A DNA stretch of 16,191 nt from Fimenecus sp045632525. GTDB lineage: Bacteria; Bacillota; Clostridia; Oscillospirales; Acutalibacteraceae. The position numbers and the translations under genes were made by a program. Each line of letters starts with the position of its first letter. Positions within the stretch are counted from its first letter, which is position 1. The notes under the pieces are model-generated. The model did no database searches. It had not been told where the DNA came from and worked only from the letters and a program-made list of their open reading frames with translations. Of the stretch, positions 14,936 through 16,191 are shown in pieces. The stretch spans positions 1 through 16,191 of the forward strand of contig JAZQWV010000041.1 in the NCBI GenBank assembly GCA_045632525.1, read 5' to 3'.

Positions 14936-15337
14936 CTACCTTTCATATATTTCTAATGTGATTTCGTCATGTGAACTGCCCGCGAATACTTCCGCAGCCG
15001 TTTTCTTGAAGCCGTTAGACTTCAAGTCAACTTCAAAGAAAACATCACTAGGGTATTTACGATTCCAATTAAATATATAGAACTTTTCTGCCTTGTCAAT
15101 GGGAATTTCCGAATTCTCAACAAAACAAAACTCCCCAGATTGTGCCTTCACCAAAAAATCATCATCAACTACTAGAGGAGCAGAATCACCAAACTGTTTT
15201 GCAGTATAGTTATTAACATACAATGTGGAATTGGCACAGATTTCAAGAACTTTTTCACGCAAAACTTGGTCTTGACTTTGTCTTCTGTTGTTAAAAAGCA
15301 TACCCTTGTTTTTATCCACACAGACAATGATGTTCAT
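14936..15337 (-). CDS. Small conserved protein often labelled ribonuclease Z
   Basis: 133 aa from ATG 15337, which has a strong AAAGGAGG site. The frame stays open upstream to 15472, but that part has no better start and overlaps a hairpin. The N-terminus, MNIIVCVDKNKGMLFNNRRQSQD, matches a short family in gut Clostridia that annotation pipelines call ribonuclease Z. It lacks the HxHxDH metallo-lactamase motif of real RNase Z, and its start faintly resembles dihydrofolate reductase. It contains ANSTLYVNNYTAKQF and a conserved FNWNRKYPSD segment. No signal peptide or membrane segment is seen. It is probably the first gene of the nuclease/BIG2 operon. Function not known; a role as partner or inhibitor of the nuclease is only a guess. 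Confidence 0.75.
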   Translation of the reverse strand: MNIIVCVDKNKGMLFNNRRQSQDQVLREKVLEICANSTLYVNNYTAKQFGDSAPLVVDDDFLVKAQSGEFCFVENSEIPIDKAEKFYIFNWNRKYPSDVFFEVDLKSNGFKKTAAEVFAGSSHDEITLEIYER

Positions 15338-15445
15338 AAGAAAACCTCCTTTAAAAATGTTACTATTACCCATATTATATACATCGTAAATAATATGCAT
15401 TTTGTGACAGATTATTACATTTTTCTTTGTACGAACTGCAAATAA

Positions 15446-15470
15446 AGCCCACCGAGTTAACTGGTGAGCC
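15446..15470 (-). terminator. Hairpin with T-rich tail upstream of the small-protein gene
   Basis: On the minus strand GGCTCACC pairs with GGTGGGCT (two G-U pairs, 9-nt loop), followed by TTATTTG. The stem is weaker if transcribed from the plus strand. It would end or attenuate transcripts from the promoter at 15584-15613, leaving an RNA of about 130 nt. Confidence 0.5.
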
Positions 15471-15505
15471 ATCCCCTGACATCGCTATCCTGTTGTACTT
15501 AAAAG

Positions 15506-15520
15506 CGTGTGAATCACACG
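15506..15520. promoter_or_regulatory. 15-bp palindrome, possible operator
   Basis: CGTGTGA-A-TCACACG, a perfect odd palindrome in the leader between the minus-strand promoter and the hairpin. It could be a protein site or an RNA hairpin with too small a loop. The binding protein is unknown. Confidence 0.4.
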
Positions 15521-15561
15521 AAGAAATCTGTGTGTATAGCGGTCAAGAAAGATTTTATTCT

Positions 15562-15579
15562 TTACCCATAATCGGGTAA
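15562..15579. promoter_or_regulatory. Operator 1, TTACCC-N6-GGGTAA
   Basis: Perfect inverted repeat with a 6-bp spacer, just downstream of the minus-strand -10 (15584-15589). It is the first of three related sites upstream of the small HTH gene. Confidence 0.75.
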
Positions 15580-15583
15580 CCTC

Positions 15584-15613
15584 ATTTTAGCACAACAAGT
15601 TTATAAAAGTCAA
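15584..15613 (-). promoter_or_regulatory. Minus-strand promoter bracketed by operators
   Basis: TTGACT (15608-15613), 18 bp, TAAAAT (15584-15589). Operator 2 overlaps the -35 and operator 1 sits at the start site, so repressor binding would block it. It points to the small-protein/nuclease/BIG2 genes. A second possible -10 (TATAAT, 15374-15379, minus strand) lies nearer that operon beside a TTACCC half-site, but has no good -35. Confidence 0.65.
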
Positions 15614-15628
15614 CCCGTATTCGGGTAA
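15611..15628. promoter_or_regulatory. Operator 2, CAACCC-N6-GGGTAA
   Basis: Second copy of the operator, with core ACCC-N6-GGGT and the same 6-bp spacer, overlapping the -35 of the minus-strand promoter. Confidence 0.7.
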
Positions 15629-15658
15629 TGCATCGTATATTTAAGGGTATCATATTAT

Positions 15659-15676
15659 TAACCCATAAATGGGTAA
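15659..15676. promoter_or_regulatory. Operator 3, TAACCC-N6-GGGTAA
   Basis: Third copy of the operator, 22 bp before the HTH start codon. It is well placed to repress the HTH gene itself. The three sites are spaced 49 and 48 bp start to start. Confidence 0.7.
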
Positions 15677-15697
15677 TCGTATGATGAGGTGCAAATC

Positions 15698-15952
15698 ATG
15701 GAATACTCTGAAATTTATGTAAAACGCATTAAGTCCCTTTGTAAGCAGAGAGGTATTGCGATAAATAAACTTGCAACAATGAGTGGCGTAAATCAATCCA
15801 CTCTCGATAATATTGTGAGAGGTATCACAAAAGACCCAAGAGTGAAAACACTCCATAAAGTTGCAATCGCATTCAATATGACTTTAGCCGAATTTCTCGA
15901 CTTCAATGAACTCAACGACTACTCATTTGAAGACGAAAATGACGAAGAATAA
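15698..15952 (+). CDS. Small XRE/Cro-type HTH regulator
   Basis: 84 aa, almost entirely one HTH_3 domain: EIYVKRIKSLCKQRGIAINKLATMSGVNQSTLDNIVRG, then helices PRVKTLHKVAIAFNMTLAEFLDF and an acidic tail ending in DENDEE. ATG 15698 lies 7 nt after GAGGTG; a GTG three codons earlier is possible but falls in that site. Size and fold match the abundant short clostridial XRE repressors, which bind as dimers to short palindromes. The three TTACCC-N6-GGGTAA sites in the preceding 140 bp are the obvious candidates. This suggests self-repression and control of the divergent minus-strand unit; that link is inferred from position. Confidence 0.88.
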   Translation: MEYSEIYVKRIKSLCKQRGIAINKLATMSGVNQSTLDNIVRGITKDPRVKTLHKVAIAFNMTLAEFLDFNELNDYSFEDENDEE

Positions 15953-15958
15953 ACTGCA

Positions 15959-15988
15959 CAAGCAACAGCCTGAAAACTGTTGCTTTTT
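15959..15988 (+). terminator. Terminator of the small HTH gene
   Basis: Stem AAGCAACAG / CTGTTGCTT with an 8-nt loop and five T, starting 7 bp after the stop codon. Confidence 0.9.
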
Positions 15989-16014
15989 GTGTTTTAAAGA
16001 GTACCGGTGAATCT

Positions 16015-16049
16015 GTAAAAGTGTACGGAGTACGGGTAAAAGTGTACGG
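16015..16049. repeat. Two direct repeats of 14 bp, 21-bp period
   Basis: GTAAAAGTGTACGG occurs at 16015-16028 and 16036-16049, with related GTAC-rich sequence on both sides (GTACCGG at 16001, GTACGGG at 16030). Period 21 bp puts the copies on the same helix face. It could be a regulatory array or a remnant of insertion-sequence terminal repeats. Confidence 0.7.
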
Positions 16050-16062
16050 GGTATAAAAAATC

Positions 16063-16123
16063 ACCACCCATGACAACCTGTAACAGCACTAAAAACTATT
16101 GCACTTCTCTTGGTATGGGTGGT
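16063..16123. repeat. Inverted repeat ACCACCCAT / ATGGGTGGT
   Basis: Perfect 9-bp arms at 16063-16071 and 16115-16123, 43 bp apart. The right arm lies between the -35 and -10 of the promoter of the next gene, so this may be a split operator. Confidence 0.5.
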
Positions 16124-16128
16124 ATAAT
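16099..16128 (+). promoter_or_regulatory. Promoter of the right-edge gene
   Basis: TTGCAC (16099-16104), 18 bp, TATAAT (16123-16128), 35 bp before the next ATG. Confidence 0.65.
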
Positions 16129-16162
16129 TGGTTCGATAAATAAGAATTTGTAGGTGTGAATG

Positions 16163-16191
16163 ATGAAAACTTTATATATGATTGGTGGCAC
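16163..16191 (+). CDS. Start of an unidentified gene (partial)
   Basis: Only ten residues are visible, MKTLYMIGGT, behind a weak AGGTG site. A short beta-strand followed by Gly-Gly-Thr is how some P-loop nucleoside kinase-like proteins begin, but the Walker A motif, if present, lies outside the window. No function can be assigned. Confidence 0.5.

Noticed and set aside
831..15337. Many 60-140 residue frames in other frames over the ligase, LeuA-like, BIG2 and nuclease genes
   Set aside because: They lie inside long, well-recognised genes and have low-complexity, unnatural composition; no ribosome sites fit them.
15338..15472. A longer N-terminus (45 extra residues) for the small nuclease-operon protein
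   Set aside because: Strong AAAGGAGG precedes ATG 15337, and the extension covers a hairpin and probable promoter sequence with no family resemblance.
1..16191. CRISPR array, rRNA, prophage or intact transposase genes
   Set aside because: No regularly spaced repeats with unique spacers, no rRNA signatures and no phage or transposase domains were seen.

Overview
The window looks like the chromosome of an anaerobic, moderately AT-rich Firmicute, most likely a Clostridia member of the Ruminococcaceae/Oscillospiraceae type. This rests on T-box leaders with the canonical core, a ferredoxin-dependent 2-oxoacid oxidoreductase, a desulfoferrodoxin-like domain, Gram-positive-type signal/anchor sequences and strong AGGAGG ribosome binding sites. 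Species identity cannot be read from the sequence alone.

Region A (about 1-11090, all minus strand) is the core of the window. It has three consecutive transcription units, each starting with a good sigma-A promoter and a T-box riboswitch. Reading from right to left, my placement of the specifier codons gives AUC (Ile), GUA (Val) and CUC (Leu). The Ile T-box leads a 755-aa fusion of XRE HTH, cupin and acyl-CoA ligase. The Val T-box leads a 761-aa paralogue, then a P-loop ATPase, a 2x[4Fe-4S] ferredoxin and the alpha, TPP and gamma subunits of a VOR-type 2-oxoacid:ferredoxin oxidoreductase. The Leu T-box leads a LeuA-like protein that has lost its metal-binding residues, followed by a xylose-isomerase-like TIM-barrel protein cut by the window edge. 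Taken together I infer a branched-chain amino acid salvage route. The ligases would activate branched short-chain acids (isobutyrate, 2-methylbutyrate), VOR would reductively carboxylate the acyl-CoAs to 2-oxo acids, and transamination would yield Val, Ile and Leu, induced by uncharged cognate tRNAs. Rumen Ruminococcus species are known to use such acids in this way. The HTH-cupin-ligase fusion and the degenerate LeuA are the unusual parts.

Region B (11160-12302) holds a plus-strand regulator that fuses an HTH to a complete desulfoferrodoxin-like domain, then tRNA-Pro(UGG). The tRNA is followed by its own terminator, a roughly 130-bp string of hairpins, and a second perfect 24-bp copy of the tRNA 3' end with another terminator. 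This looks like the scar of, or a remnant of, a small element inserted at the tRNA 3' end.

Region C (12337-15613, minus strand) is a probable cell-surface operon: a small protein of the family often labelled ribonuclease Z, a membrane-anchored non-specific DNA/RNA endonuclease, and a YHYH/Ig-like (BIG2) surface protein. Upstream lies a regulatory region with three TTACCC-N6-GGGTAA operators, a minus-strand promoter and a hairpin that could end a short RNA.

Region D (15698-16191, plus strand) holds a small HTH regulator, probably the protein that binds those operators, then a 21-bp-period repeat and the first ten codons of another gene.
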